Source of the DNA: Clostridia bacterium | GTDB taxonomy: Bacteria; Bacillota; Clostridia; Christensenellales; Aristaeellaceae | Assembly: GCA_900754755.1 (NCBI GenBank) | Contig: CAAEEC010000311.1 | Span: 1 to 9,653 of the forward strand | Direction of reading: 5' to 3' | Length of the DNA stretch: 9,653 nt | Shown here: piece by piece, positions 1-8,062 of the stretch | How the letters are laid out: each line of letters opens with the position of its first letter | Position numbering within the stretch: position 1 is the stretch's first letter | Program-made: the position numbers and the translations under genes | Notes under the pieces: model-generated | Told to the model about the DNA's origin: nothing | The model's input: only the letters and a program-made list of their open reading frames with translations | Databases searched by the model: none

Positions 1-1
1 G

Positions 2-970
2 ACCGGCGGCAACCTTACCTTCATGGCGACCGAGACGGGTGCGTATGAGAACGATACGCGCGATTCGCTGGCGCTGCGCGCAAACGGCGATATAAACATC
101 GCTTCTGGCGGCGCAATCGGAGCGCTGTATTATGACCGTTCGTGGGCAGCGTTGCAGGAAGGCAGCGGCGAAGCGGCGCGCAAGGCCGTGACCCTCGAAA
201 GCGCTGCGGGCGATATTGCCATTACCGCCGCCACCGGCATCGACGTGGGCGCGCTGCTCGCGCCCGCAGGCGATGTGTTGGCCTCGACCGAAGGCGCGCT
301 GCGCCTGGAACGCGCCAAAGCGCGGGGGAATATCGCCCTGCGTGGCCTGGAGAGCATCGCCGTTTCCGCCGCTACGGATGCAAACGGCGCTCCCATCCCC
401 GGCCTCGAAGCGCGCACTTTCACCTTTGAGAGCCACGGCGACATCACGAATGGCAGCGGTGGGGAAGCGCGGCTGCGCTTTACGGACGGCTCCACCCCCG
501 TAACCCTGCGTGAAGTCGGGCACAGCGCGCAGGTGCTGCTCGCCGACATGGACGGCGGCGCGCTGTGCCTTTCGGCTACCGCTGATCCTGGCAAATTGGA
601 CTACATCACCACCGCCGAAGGCCTGGCGCAGGCGCTGGGCCTGGCGAGCGCCGAGGGCGATACCGTCACCCTGCAGGGCGACGTCACCCTCAGCAAGGGC
701 CTCTCGCTGCTGCTGGACGCGAACCAGACCATTACCCTCAATCTCAACGGCCACACGCTGCGCGCCGAAGCGGACATGGCATATGCGGCCATCGCCCTCA
801 GTGGCGTAGGCACGCTGCGGCTCACCGGTGGCGCGCTCGCCGGCAACGCCGAAGCCCTGCCGCTGCTGTTCGTCGTCGGTGGCACGCTGGAAGTGGCGAA
901 TGTAACCATTGATAACGCGGATGGCACAGCGGCACGCTTGCTCTCTGGCAGGCTCTACGCACCGGCCACG
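2..970 (+). other. Beta-helix-like N-terminal part of the giant protein
   Basis: Short repeating strands rich in Gly, Ala, Asp and Thr recur, with phrases such as NGDINIASGGAIG, AGDIAITAATGIDVG and HGDITNGSG. These resemble the GDI-type turns of filamentous-haemagglutinin-like beta-helices. They are followed around 734-760 by TLNLNGHTL and then by alternating hydrophobic strands with GGALAG and GGTLEVANVTIDN. The NLNGHTL phrase is typical of pectate-lyase-like parallel beta-helices in Firmicute surface proteins. No catalytic residues are apparent, so a structural or binding stalk is the likely role. The repeat probably continues upstream of the window. Confidence 0.6.
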
Positions 971-3900
971 CAGGAAGGCGCGCAGACGCGCTTCTCCGGC
1001 CAGACCGCTATCTTTGCGCAGTACGATGCTGAAGTAATCACAGACAACACCGTGCGCACGCAGATCACCGATGCCTCTGGCGAGGCGCGGGACTACTACA
1101 TCGCGCTCGGTCACGACCTGAAGGACAGCGCCGCGGGCGCGACGCGCGTCGTCTTCCGCGTATTGGCGGACGATGCCTACATCGTCCACATCGAGGCGCA
1201 AAACGCCGCCTCCGAAGCGGGCAGCCAGGAGTTGTGGATGCCCAACATCACCGCCTACTCGCTGGCGGACGGCCAGTACGAGACTCTCGATCCCGACGAT
1301 TACATCTTCACCTTCTACAAGCTGGACGCGAATGGCGACTGGATTGAGATGTCTGCCGCGCCCACGTTGGGCGAGCCGGGCGCGTACCGCGCGGTGCTTA
1401 CGCTCATGAGCGGTACCCTCGAAGAAGGCAGCGTCGACACTGTCACCTACCACATCTACAGCACCGGCGAGACAGGCGTGACCGTGGAGAGCGTGACGCG
1501 CTTTGTGGCCGAAGGCGACGGGAAGGCGCACAGCCTGTTGGTGAGCGGCCTTCAGGAGGGAGACGTACTGCTCTTCAGTCTCGATGGAAACGACTTTAGT
1601 CCGGTGCTTCCCACATTCGGCTTTGAAACCCTCAAGGGCCAACACTTTGCGGAAACGCCCGTCTATTATCTCCTCCAGCGCGATGGCCTCTCCTTCTATG
1701 GCGAGGCGGCTGTGACGCTGGTGCTGGCGGACGATTCCCTTAGCTTCCGGGCGGAATACGACCACGCCGGTGCGAACATTCCCTACGCCCACGAAATCGT
1801 TCTTGACCGGCCGGAGGTGACTTACACCTACAAAGATGCGGACGGTACGGTTCGGTCGGGCGTCTTCACCGACGAGATGTGGCGCTACTACTTCAGGGGC
1901 GTACGCTACTGGGTCAAAGAACGGAATAACAGTTCGACCAGCACCATTTTGCGGGAGTATGACTTTACGATCACGGACGAGGCGCAGGCCTTCGATCCGC
2001 CCTATGCCAGCCCGAAAAACGCGAATGCCTACCCACAACTGTGGCTGGAGGCCTACGCGCTGCTCTCCGAGGAGGGTGAAGCGCTGGCCAAAGCGCTGGA
2101 CTGGGATAATTCTATGATCAATGAAAACTACTTCGAGGATGGCAACTACCTGTGCGCCACCTGGCGCGAATGGAAAATTGTCCAGGGCGAAGAGCAGGCT
2201 TGGGATTTCAAAGACGGCGCAGACGAGGGCGTGCGCCTTGTGCGCGAAGACAGCGCCATCGACCTTTCCGGCCTCATCGACTTTGTGGATGACGGCGCGC
2301 GGCTGGACGACTACACGGTGCGCTACACCGTGACGGATGCGGAAACGGGCGAGGAGATCCTCACCAATGTGACGCAGGAAGAACTGATCCTCGAACCGGG
2401 CAAATACACCGTGCAGATCGCGCTGGAAAGCGACAACTTCCATGTGTCCGCACCTAAGGAGTACGCGCTGACGCTCTACAACGAGTCTGACTTCTTCGAA
2501 CTCGTCCTCCGCGACGAGACGCGCGGCGAGCCCGTGGCCGATTATACCTATGATTCCGCCACTGGCGCTTTCGACGTCAGCGCCTGGTACGGCACGGCGC
2601 TGGGCGAGTACACCTTCTATGGCTTCGAGCTTCGGGACAACACTGGCGACGGCGCAAGCTTCGATCTTACGGATATGCGCTTTAGCCTTACGGGCGAGGA
2701 CGGCAGCTTCGTATCGCTTGAGGAGCTAGCCTTCCGCGCAGACAAGCCAGGCGAGTACGCGCTCTACTACCAGATGAGCGGTTCCGCCGAAGGCGAGATA
2801 TTCTCTGTCAGCGGAGCGGTGACGCTGGTCATCCAGCCCATCGACCTTGCGGACGTGATTGATGCCCGGCTCGATGTGGAGGGGGATCCGCAGTATCCCA
2901 ATTATGAAGTCCTCTACGATGGCGACGCGCCACAAACCTCCGACATCCTCATTCTTGACGCCGTGCAGGCCATCGAGGCGTGGGGCGGCTACCGGCTCAG
3001 CCTGGCGGACCTGACTGTGACTTTCATCGACCGCAACGGCGCATCCCATACCGGCGTCGTGGATTTGCAGATGGAAGATGGTTCGAGTTGGTTGGAGATC
3101 ACGGAAGTTCTCGTTCAGTGGGATGAATACCACACACCGCTTTCCTTCGACGGCTTTGAGTGGTTTACCTACTGGTACAAATCCTACATCATGAATGGCT
3201 ATGGCCCCGAGTATGTGCTGGACAACGACTGGCAGACGGCAAACCTCTGGGAGGGAAGCACAGGGGTGTATGTCAACGGCGGCACGGATGATCTGGACGA
3301 TACGCTGCGCATCATTCCCTACTTGCTGGATGGCTACACATCCGACTTCTCGGGCAGGCAATTTGGCAGCGCCTTTGAGGAAGTGGGCCTTGTGCGCCTG
3401 GATTGGGAACTGCTGGTGGAATTCTACGACTATGATGGCCTCGCCGCGGGGCTGCTGAACGCTGGCGAAAAACGCCATCTCTCCGGCAGCATGAACGTCA
3501 CGGCAGGCACCACCGCCGAGGACCTGGCGCTGCTCGTGGAGGCTTTGGACCGCGTCGGCGCGTACTTCATCGGCATCGCCTACACTGGCTACAATGCCGA
3601 GGGCACGCAACTGTTTACCGCAACCGATTACCTCGCCATCCGCACGCCCATCTCGCTGAATCTGGCGGCCGAAGAGGATACGCAGATCTACTACGATGGC
3701 CGCGAACACACGATCGCGCTGGACGGCCTGGAAAAGGGCGATATTCTCGAAGTGCGCTATCAAGAAGTGGATGCGCAGACCGGCGATCCCACCGGTAGCG
3801 AGCGGACGGAGTTCTATTACATCGCCGGTTTCGCGCCCGATACGCTCGCGCCCCTTGGCATTGCTTACGATCCCAACGATCCGAACTGGTATCCCGATTT

Positions 3901-6900
3901 TGAGGCTCCGCAGGTGGCTGTGCTACCGGCGTTCCTCGGCGACGCGCTGCGCGATAGCGCCTACCGGATCGCCTACACCGTCACGCGAGACAACGACATG
4001 GGTGCCTTCGCCGCTATGTCCCTGCGCTCCACGAGCGCCTTTGAGGATAGCGATATCCCGCGCAACCAGTTGCTCTCCATATTCCCGCTTTACACGCCAT
4101 TCCACAATGAAGCGCAACTCACCATCAAGGGCAGCGCCCATCAGGAAATCGCCGGCGTGTCCGCCGAGGGATACGAGGGCCTGGCGGATGGCCAGAAGCA
4201 TGGCTTCACCATCCATGGCCTCAACGTGGAAAACGATACGGTGCTCGATACGGTGCGCATCACTGTGCGCGACGCGCAAGGCAATCCCGTAACAGGACTG
4301 GAAGACATTTCCCTCGACGCCCTCGCGGGCGTCACCGTAGGCGCGGATGGCGCGGTCTATGTGCCGCTACTCTCCGAGATGGGCGCGTATCAGATCGAGT
4401 ACACGGTTGAGCGTGGCCTGCTCTTCAAGCCCTTCGCTGCCACGGCCAGCCTGAACCTTCTCAAGGGCACCACCGTCATCGGCGTGGATACGAGCGTCCT
4501 CTACGATGGTAAGGAGCACACCATCGGTCTGGACAACCTCGATGGCGCGCAAGTGGTCTCCTGGTGGACGAGCGTGGACGGCACGCCAACCGCTGTGCAG
4601 CCCACCTTCACCGAGGAAGGCGTGTACACCATCTACTTTGAAGCGCAGCGCGAATTGACTGGCGAACAGGGCTCGTACCTGGAAACCTATCTTGGCAGCG
4701 CCGTGCTGGAAATTCGTCCCTTCGGGGTTGCGGCCAGCGGTTGGACGGGCGTATACGACGGCGCAAGCCATGGCGTCACATTAAATGACATCGACTGGAG
4801 CAGCGATCGCGTCGAATACGCCGTCGGCTCGGGCGCGTTTGTGTCCGCCGCCAGCGCTGCGGATCTCCCCGCCTTCACCGAATCGGGCGATTACGACGTG
4901 GTGCTGCGCGTGACGCGCGAAAACGCTACGCTCGATATTCCCGTGTGGGTGCGCATCCTGCCGCGCCGCATCACCGGCGTCACCGCTGAAACCGTGCGCG
5001 GATATGCAGACGGCAGGGATTACGCCATTTCCGTGGAAGGAATCCCGCAGGGTGTGGAAATCTTCTACATCGTAAATGGCGTGGAAACCCAGGAAAATCC
5101 CGCTTATCGCGACGCGGGCAGCTACGAGGTGAACTTCGTGTTGCGCGGCCCGAACTACGAGGACTACTATGGCTTTGGCCTCATCGACATCCGCGCGCTC
5201 TCCGGCATCGTCAGCGAGGGCTACGAGGGCATTTGGGACGGCAAAGCGCATACCATTGAACTCTATGGCCCCGAGGCGGAGGACGTTGTTTACTACCGCG
5301 TCGGCGAGAATGGGGAAGAGACCACGGTCAAGCCGCAATTCACCGACGTGGGCAAGTACACCATTTACTACCGCGTGGAGCGCTACCTGAACGGCGTGTT
5401 CTCCCATACCGATTGCGGCATGGAAACGATCAACATCCTGCCGCTCAACAATCCCACCATCGTTGTCCAGGGGTACAGCGGCGAATACGACGGCGCTTAC
5501 CACGATGGCGTGACCTTTACCGGCGATCTCACCGGCGTGACCGTCCGCTACTTTGACAACGACACCGGCACATGGCTCACCGATCCGCCGCGCTTTAAGG
5601 ACGCGGGCGAACATGCCATTACCGTGGCCCTCGTCAACGCCATGGGCGAAACCTTCTCCGTGCAGCCGGTCACGGTCAGCATCCGCCAGCGGCAGCTTAC
5701 GTGGGATATCAGCGGCCTTGAACTGGAGGGCATCACCAAGGTGGAGGACGGCGACACGGGCGTTGGCGGCGTGCAGGGAACGCTGGCCGTCGATGGCGTG
5801 CTGGAGGGCGATAGCGTCAACCTGCTATACAGCGGCTACCTTACCTACCTGCTCAACAACGATCTGGGTCAGGATGTGCCCGCGGCCATCGAATTCTACG
5901 GCCTGGACATTGACAATCTGAACTACGCGCTGCCTGAGGACGCGCTCTTCACCTTCCGCGTGCGCCATATCCCCGGGCTTCCCGCGACACTGCCCATTCC
6001 CAACGAGACGTACGATGGCAGCGCGCACGAGCCCGAGATCAACCTCAGCGGATTGATTGAAGGAGTGGATTACCGCATCGATGGCTATGAGAACAACGTG
6101 GAGGCGGGTACCGCCACCATCCATGTGAGCGGCGCCGGCGCGTTGGCGGGGCAGAACGTCGATTACACCTTCGTCATTGACCCGGCCGCCCTGCCGCAGC
6201 CCGATGCGCTGGCGGACCAGCTCTACACGGGCAGTGCCATCGAGCCGCCTGTGATCATCGCGGGCCTCCTCGAAGGCAGGGACTATACCGTGCGCTATGA
6301 GAACAACGTGCAACTGGGCACGGCAACGGCCATCGTCACCGGCATTGGCAACTATATTGGCAACCACACGCTGCACTTTGCGATCATTGAAGGCGGAACC
6401 GAACCAGCGCCGGAGCCCACGCCCGGAACGGTGCCGGGTTCGACGCCAGCGCCAGAGACTACGCTCACACCTGCTCCGCAAACCGGAGAGGATGGGGAAG
6501 AAAGCGCGACGCGCCGGTGCTCCATCGTCACCAACATCAACTGGCAACCCGAGGAGTACCGCTGGCAGACCCTATGGCTGCGCGTGGATGGCGTGGAGGA
6601 AAGCGCGCGCGTACTGGTTATCGACGCCCTGCCGGTGCTAGACGCCGATGGAAATCCGGTGCTGCGCGAAGACGGCACGCCCCTGTACGAATTGCGCAAC
6701 CTGCACCTCTCCACTGCGTTGCTTGCGTGCCTGAAGAACGAGGGCTACGCTTACGTGCTCTTCCGCCTGGGAGACGCCGTGTTGCTGATCCCGCTCGGCA
6801 AACTGGAAGACGCCAACCACATCTTCACCCTGGAACCCATTCTGCTGGGCGAAGAAACGGCGGTGGAGCAAGAAGCCTTCGCGAACCTTGTGCTGCTGGA

Positions 6901-7183
6901 CGATTTGCATCGCGTTTGCGTGCGCGTCGACGGCGCGATCGTGGAACTGAAGGAAGTTGCGCTGCTGCTGGGCGAGGTCTGGGAACTGCCCGCAACGCCG
7001 CCGGAAAGCGCCGCATTGCGCATCTTCTGCGAAGAGACCGCCTATGAAACGTTGGACGCCGGGCAAACGGTAGACCTCTTGGAAGAGGCAGATGCGGCTG
7101 CGCCGTTCTGGCGGCTGCGCGCCGCTCCGCTCCCGCAAATCGAAGCGCAGCGCCTTACATTCTCCCTCGTCAGCGAGGAATGA
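2..7183 (+). CDS. Giant repetitive surface/secreted protein, 5' end outside window
   Basis: The frame is open from the first complete codon at base 2 to TGA at 7181-7183 (2393 codons). The ATG at 23 is therefore probably internal, and the start and any signal peptide lie left of the window. In order I see beta-helix-like repeats (2 to about 970), poorly conserved Ig-like modules (about 1160-3660), MBG-like repeats (about 3670-5692), a YDG-type module (5693-5968), two YtG-type repeats (5969-6397), a Pro/Thr linker (6398-6490) and an unrecognised C-terminal domain (6512-7183). Such architectures are typical of extracellular adhesin-like or matrix proteins of Clostridia; the function here is inferred only from that. 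No enzyme motif, SLH domain, terminal LPXTG signal or C-terminal membrane helix is visible. Base composition is clearly more G+C-rich than in smpB. I counted only seven cysteines, four of them in the last domain. The coding assignment is secure; the exact role is unknown. Confidence 0.93.
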   Translation, partial: TGGNLTFMATETGAYENDTRDSLALRANGDINIASGGAIGALYYDRSWAALQEGSGEAARKAVTLESAAGDIAITAATGIDVGALLAPAGDVLASTEGALRLERAKARGNIALRGLESIAVSAATDANGAPIPGLEARTFTFESHGDITNGSGGEARLRFTDGSTPVTLREVGHSAQVLLADMDGGALCLSATADPGKLDYITTAEGLAQALGLASAEGDTVTLQGDVTLSKGLSLLLDANQTITLNLNGHTLRAEADMAYAAIALSGVGTLRLTGGALAGNAEALPLLFVVGGTLEVANVTIDNADGTAARLLSGRLYAPATQEGAQTRFSGQTAIFAQYDAEVITDNTVRTQITDASGEARDYYIALGHDLKDSAAGATRVVFRVLADDAYIVHIEAQNAASEAGSQELWMPNITAYSLADGQYETLDPDDYIFTFYKLDANGDWIEMSAAPTLGEPGAYRAVLTLMSGTLEEGSVDTVTYHIYSTGETGVTVESVTRFVAEGDGKAHSLLVSGLQEGDVLLFSLDGNDFSPVLPTFGFETLKGQHFAETPVYYLLQRDGLSFYGEAAVTLVLADDSLSFRAEYDHAGANIPYAHEIVLDRPEVTYTYKDADGTVRSGVFTDEMWRYYFRGVRYWVKERNNSSTSTILREYDFTITDEAQAFDPPYASPKNANAYPQLWLEAYALLSEEGEALAKALDWDNSMINENYFEDGNYLCATWREWKIVQGEEQAWDFKDGADEGVRLVREDSAIDLSGLIDFVDDGARLDDYTVRYTVTDAETGEEILTNVTQEELILEPGKYTVQIALESDNFHVSAPKEYALTLYNESDFFELVLRDETRGEPVADYTYDSATGAFDVSAWYGTALGEYTFYGFELRDNTGDGASFDLTDMRFSLTGEDGSFVSLEELAFRADKPGEYALYYQMSGSAEGEIFSVSGAVTLVIQPIDLADVIDARLDVEGDPQYPNYEVLYDGDAPQTSDILILDAVQAIEAWGGYRLSLADLTVTFIDRNGASHTGVVDLQMEDGSSWLEITEVLVQWDEYHTPLSFDGFEWFTYWYKSYIMNGYGPEYVLDNDWQTANLWEGSTGVYVNGGTDDLDDTLRIIPYLLDGYTSDFSGRQFGSAFEEVGLVRLDWELLVEFYDYDGLAAGLLNAGEKRHLSGSMNVTAGTTAEDLALLVEALDRVGAYFIGIAYTGYNAEGTQLFTATDYLAIRTPISLNLAAEEDTQIYYDGREHTIALDGLEKGDILEVRYQEVDAQTGDPTGSERTEFYYIAGFAPDTLAPLGIAYDPNDPNWYPDFEAPQVAVLPAFLGDALRDSAYRIAYTVTRDNDMGAFAAMSLRSTSAFEDSDIPRNQLLSIFPLYTPFHNEAQLTIKGSAHQEIAGVSAEGYEGLADGQKHGFTIHGLNVENDTVLDTVRITVRDAQGNPVTGLEDISLDALAGVTVGADGAVYVPLLSEMGAYQIEYTVERGLLFKPFAATASLNLLKGTTVIGVDTSVLYDGKEHTIGLDNLDGAQVVSWWTSVDGTPTAVQPTFTEEGVYTIYFEAQRELTGEQGSYLETYLGSAVLEIRPFGVAASGWTGVYDGASHGVTLNDIDWSSDRVEYAVGSGAFVSAASAADLPAFTESGDYDVVLRVTRENATLDIPVWVRILPRRITGVTAETVRGYADGRDYAISVEGIPQGVEIFYIVNGVETQENPAYRDAGSYEVNFVLRGPNYEDYYGFGLIDIRALSGIVSEGYEGIWDGKAHTIELYGPEAEDVVYYRVGENGEETTVKPQFTDVGKYTIYYRVERYLNGVFSHTDCGMETINILPLNNPTIVVQGYSGEYDGAYHDGVTFTGDLTGVTVRYFDNDTGTWLTDPPRFKDAGEHAITVALVNAMGETFSVQPVTVSIRQRQLTWDISGLELEGITKVEDGDTGVGGVQGTLAVDGVLEGDSVNLLYSGYLTYLLNNDLGQDVPAAIEFYGLDIDNLNYALPEDALFTFRVRHIPGLPATLPIPNETYDGSAHEPEINLSGLIEGVDYRIDGYENNVEAGTATIHVSGAGALAGQNVDYTFVIDPAALPQPDALADQLYTGSAIEPPVIIAGLLEGRDYTVRYENNVQLGTATAIVTGIGNYIGNHTLHFAIIEGGTEPAPEPTPGTVPGSTPAPETTLTPAPQTGEDGEESATRRCSIVTNINWQPEEYRWQTLWLRVDGVEESARVLVIDALPVLDADGNPVLREDGTPLYELRNLHLSTALLACLKNEGYAYVLFRLGDAVLLIPLGKLEDANHIFTLEPILLGEETAVEQEAFANLVLLDDLHRVCVRVDGAIVELKEVALLLGEVWELPATPPESAALRIFCEETAYETLDAGQTVDLLEEADAAAPFWRLRAAPLPQIEAQRLTFSLVSEE
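1160..3661 (+). other. Central divergent Ig-like region of the giant protein
   Basis: About 830 residues without a clear family match by eye. Degenerate strand endings of the type PGxYxxxxxx recur (EPGAYRAVLTLM, EPGKYTVQIALES, KPGEYALYYQMSG, VGAYFIGIAYTG), the same closing strand seen in the MBG-like repeats downstream, which argues for consecutive Ig-like beta-sandwiches. An EGDGKAH...GDVLLFS segment near 1515-1580 and a LYDGDAPQ segment near 2910 look like decayed MBG openings. Two stretches are unusually rich in Trp, Tyr and acidic residues (about 1830-2200 and 3090-3250) and could be inserted binding modules. No function is assigned. Confidence 0.45.
3671..5692 (+). repeat. MBG-like (YDGxxH) repeat array in the giant protein
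   Basis: Each unit of roughly 80 residues opens with an aromatic-D-G-x-x-H/Y motif and closes with a hydrophobic strand ending in IxP or similar. Openings are YYDGREHTI (near 3689), LADGQKHGF (near 4181), LYDGKEHTI (near 4499), VYDGASHGV (near 4752), YADGRDYAI (near 5003), IWDGKAHTI (near 5231) and EYDGAYHDG (near 5487). The middle of each unit carries P-x-F-T/K-x-x-G-x-Y (QPTFTEEGVYTIYF, KPQFTDVGKYTIYY, PRFKDAGEHAITV). This is the pattern of the MBG-type Ig-like repeats of bacterial surface proteins. The first two units are longer and more divergent; units from 4469 on are regular, beginning near 4469, 4724, 4970, 5201 and 5447. Confidence 0.75.
5693..5968 (+). other. YDG-type domain in the giant protein
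   Basis: The segment has the order of elements seen in YDG-family modules: an opening ITKVEDGDTG (normally xKVYDGTT), a GVLEGDSVNL strand, a glycine/asparagine turn, and a closing FYGLDIDNLNYALPED that matches the usual LSGxDAxNYxL ending. The Tyr of YDG is replaced by Glu (VEDG). It sits between the last MBG-like unit and the YtG repeats, an arrangement often found in Firmicute surface proteins. Confidence 0.65.
5969..6397 (+). repeat. Two tandem YtG-type repeats in the giant protein
   Basis: Two units of about 71 residues share the opening Y-D/T-G-S-A-x-E-P, the core GL-x-EG-x-DY-x-(I/V)-x-x-YENNV, then G-T-A-T-(A/I) and a closing hydrophobic strand (YTFVID, LHFAII). This matches the very common clostridial repeat reading roughly YTGKAxxPxxxV...DYTVxYxNN...GTATVxxxGxGNYxGT. 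At the DNA level the YENNV codons are identical in both units (gctatgagaacaacgtg near 6085 and 6296), showing that the units are true duplicates that have diverged. Confidence 0.75.
6398..6490 (+). other. Pro/Thr/Glu-rich linker of the giant protein
   Basis: About 30 residues of low complexity dominated by Pro, Thr, Glu, Gly and Ala (for example EPAPEPTPGTVPGSTPAPE), ending in APQTGEDGEE. Such linkers usually cross the wall or separate a stalk from a terminal domain. The APQTGE end superficially resembles a sortase signal but is followed by a folded-looking domain rather than a membrane helix. Confidence 0.7.
6512..7183 (+). other. Unrecognised C-terminal domain of the giant protein
   Basis: About 223 residues after the Pro-rich linker, different in style from the repeats: fewer Gly and Thr, more Leu, Glu and Ala. 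Visible phrases are SIVTNINWQPEEYRWQTLW, LRVDGVEESARVLVIDALPV, LLACLKNEGYAYVLFRLGD and ILLGEETAVEQEAFANLVLL, then VCVRVDGAIVELKEVALLLG. Two DG-containing strand segments (LRVDGVEES and VRVDGAIVE) suggest an internal duplication. It contains four cysteines (RRCS, LACL, RVCV, IFCE). There is no terminal hydrophobic stretch or charged tail of a wall anchor. It may be a non-covalent surface-attachment or secretion-related domain, but that is a guess. Confidence 0.5.
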
Positions 7184-7422
7184 GAGCGGGCTTTTGCATC
7201 GCAATGCACCAAAGGTTGGGCAATTGCGTTGCGCCAAAGGATTTTCCGAACGCTGTTTTGTTTTCCGATTGTAAGTGCAATTTGGGAAAATTGCGAAACC
7301 AGCCCACCAGTGCGGACAGCCATTTTCGCTGCCCGCACTGGTGGCTTTTCGGCCAGAATGCGCTTTACAGTCTATTTTAACGGGTTCTCTGCCGTTTACA
7401 GAATTTGGGCCGAATCAAAGGA
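7184..7422. other. Intergenic stretch between the giant gene and smpB promoter
   Basis: About 240 bases, more A+T-rich than the giant gene. Small ORFs here have no ribosome binding site or recognisable product. It holds the strong hairpin at 7304-7344, a smaller hairpin at 7277-7294 (gcaattt / aaattgc with a four-base loop), and a short direct repeat of ccaaagg (near 7208 and 7243). Nothing else is supported. Confidence 0.6.
7304..7350 (+). terminator. Probable intrinsic terminator of the giant gene
   Basis: A perfect 12-bp stem pairs ccaccagtgcgg (7304-7315) with ccgcactggtgg (7333-7344). An inner 4-bp stem (7317-7320 with 7328-7331) lies inside the loop. The stem is followed by cttttc, a short T-tract, so termination may be only moderately efficient. 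It sits 121 bases after the giant gene's stop and about 80 bases before the smpB promoter, where a terminator separating the two units is expected. Confidence 0.6.
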
Positions 7423-7451
7423 TTGACTTCCTCGCAAAATCGTGCTATAAT
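7423..7451 (+). promoter_or_regulatory. SigA-type promoter of smpB (and probably ssrA)
   Basis: The -35 box TTGACT (7423-7428) and the -10 box TATAAT (7446-7451) are separated by exactly 17 bases, a near-consensus vegetative promoter. Transcription should begin near 7458, giving a 5' leader of only about 20 bases before the smpB start codon. No operator-like repeat overlaps it, which fits constitutive, strong expression of a housekeeping unit. Confidence 0.88.
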
Positions 7452-7462
7452 AATAAATCCAT

Positions 7463-7473
7463 GAGGGGGGTGG
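7463..7473 (+). promoter_or_regulatory. Ribosome binding site of smpB
   Basis: The purine-rich stretch gaggggggtgg ends 6 bases before the ATG at 7480 and gives an AGGxGGTG-like Shine-Dalgarno. It decides in favour of the start at 7480 over the in-frame ATG at 7504, which has no comparable site upstream. Confidence 0.75.
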
Positions 7474-7479
7474 AATAGC

Positions 7480-7944
7480 ATGCCGCAAAAGGGCGTCAAA
7501 GTCATGGTGCAAAACCGCAAAGCGCGGCATGACTATTTTATCGAAGAATCATGGGAAGCTGGCATTGAGCTGAAAGGGACGGAGGTCAAGTCCATTCGCC
7601 TGGGCAAGTGCAACTTGAAGGATTGCTACGCGCAGGTGAAGGATGGCGAGATGTTTGTGTATGGCATGCACATCAGCCCTTATGAAAAGGGAAACATCTT
7701 CAATACCGATCCTCTGCGCCCTAAGAAGTTGCTTTTGCACAAAGCGGAAATTCGCAAACTGCAGCAGGCGGTAATGCTCAAAGGCCTTGCGCTGATCCCT
7801 TTGAGCGTGTACTTTAAGGATGGCCGGATCAAAGTGGAATTGGCATTGTGCAAAGGGAAAAAGCTCTATGATAAGCGCGAAACCATAGCCAAGCAAAGCG
7901 CCCAGCGTGAAATGGAACGGCATATGCGCGAGCGCATGCGCTAA
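7480..7944 (+). CDS. smpB: SsrA-binding protein SmpB
   Basis: A 154-residue protein, the usual SmpB length. SmpB binds the tRNA-like domain of tmRNA, delivers it to stalled ribosomes with EF-Tu, and its C-terminal tail senses the empty mRNA channel. Family hallmarks are present: [12 protein letters not shown] near the N-terminus, [20 protein letters not shown] with the GTEVKSIR signature, [20 protein letters not shown], then [30 protein letters not shown], and [12 protein letters not shown] leading into a basic helical tail ([13 protein letters not shown]). The start at 7480 fits both the Shine-Dalgarno and the N-terminus of homologues. ssrA, its RNA partner, begins 29 bases after the stop, and the promoter at 7423-7451 probably serves both. 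Identification is essentially certain. Confidence 0.98.
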   Translation: MPQKGVKVMVQNRKARHDYFIEESWEAGIELKGTEVKSIRLGKCNLKDCYAQVKDGEMFVYGMHISPYEKGNIFNTDPLRPKKLLLHKAEIRKLQQAVMLKGLALIPLSVYFKDGRIKVELALCKGKKLYDKRETIAKQSAQREMERHMRERMR

Positions 7945-8062
7945 TACTAGGGGTATTCGCCACTCCCTGATATGGGGCCGTAATGGTTTCGACGGGGATC
8001 GTGGAGGGATGAGAAGCGAGCGGCGGCCCCGAACCGCCATAAAATCGGGAAAAACAATAACT

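Noticed and set aside
23..25. ATG at 23 as the start of the giant gene
   Set aside because: The frame is open upstream to the window edge (TGGNLTF precedes it), there is no Shine-Dalgarno or signal peptide, and the sequence is already in repeat material.
2726..3763. A 345-codon minus-strand frame inside the giant gene
   Set aside because: It lies wholly antisense to a clearly coding repeat protein, has no recognisable family, and such shadows are expected in G+C-rich DNA.
4781..5614. A 277-codon minus-strand frame opposite the MBG-like repeats
   Set aside because: Antisense shadow of the repeats; its composition mirrors the coding strand and no ribosome binding site or motif is visible.
3671..6397. 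CRISPR or short tandem DNA repeats
   Set aside because: The periodicity is at protein level (about 70-80 residues) with diverged DNA; no short direct repeats with regular spacers are present.
6473..6490. APQTGE as a sortase LPXTG-type signal
   Set aside because: The Leu is replaced by Ala, and it is followed by a further 230 residues with no hydrophobic helix or basic tail.
7504..7506. ATG at 7504 as the smpB start
   Set aside because: No Shine-Dalgarno precedes it, while 7480 has a strong one and gives the N-terminal length usual for SmpB.
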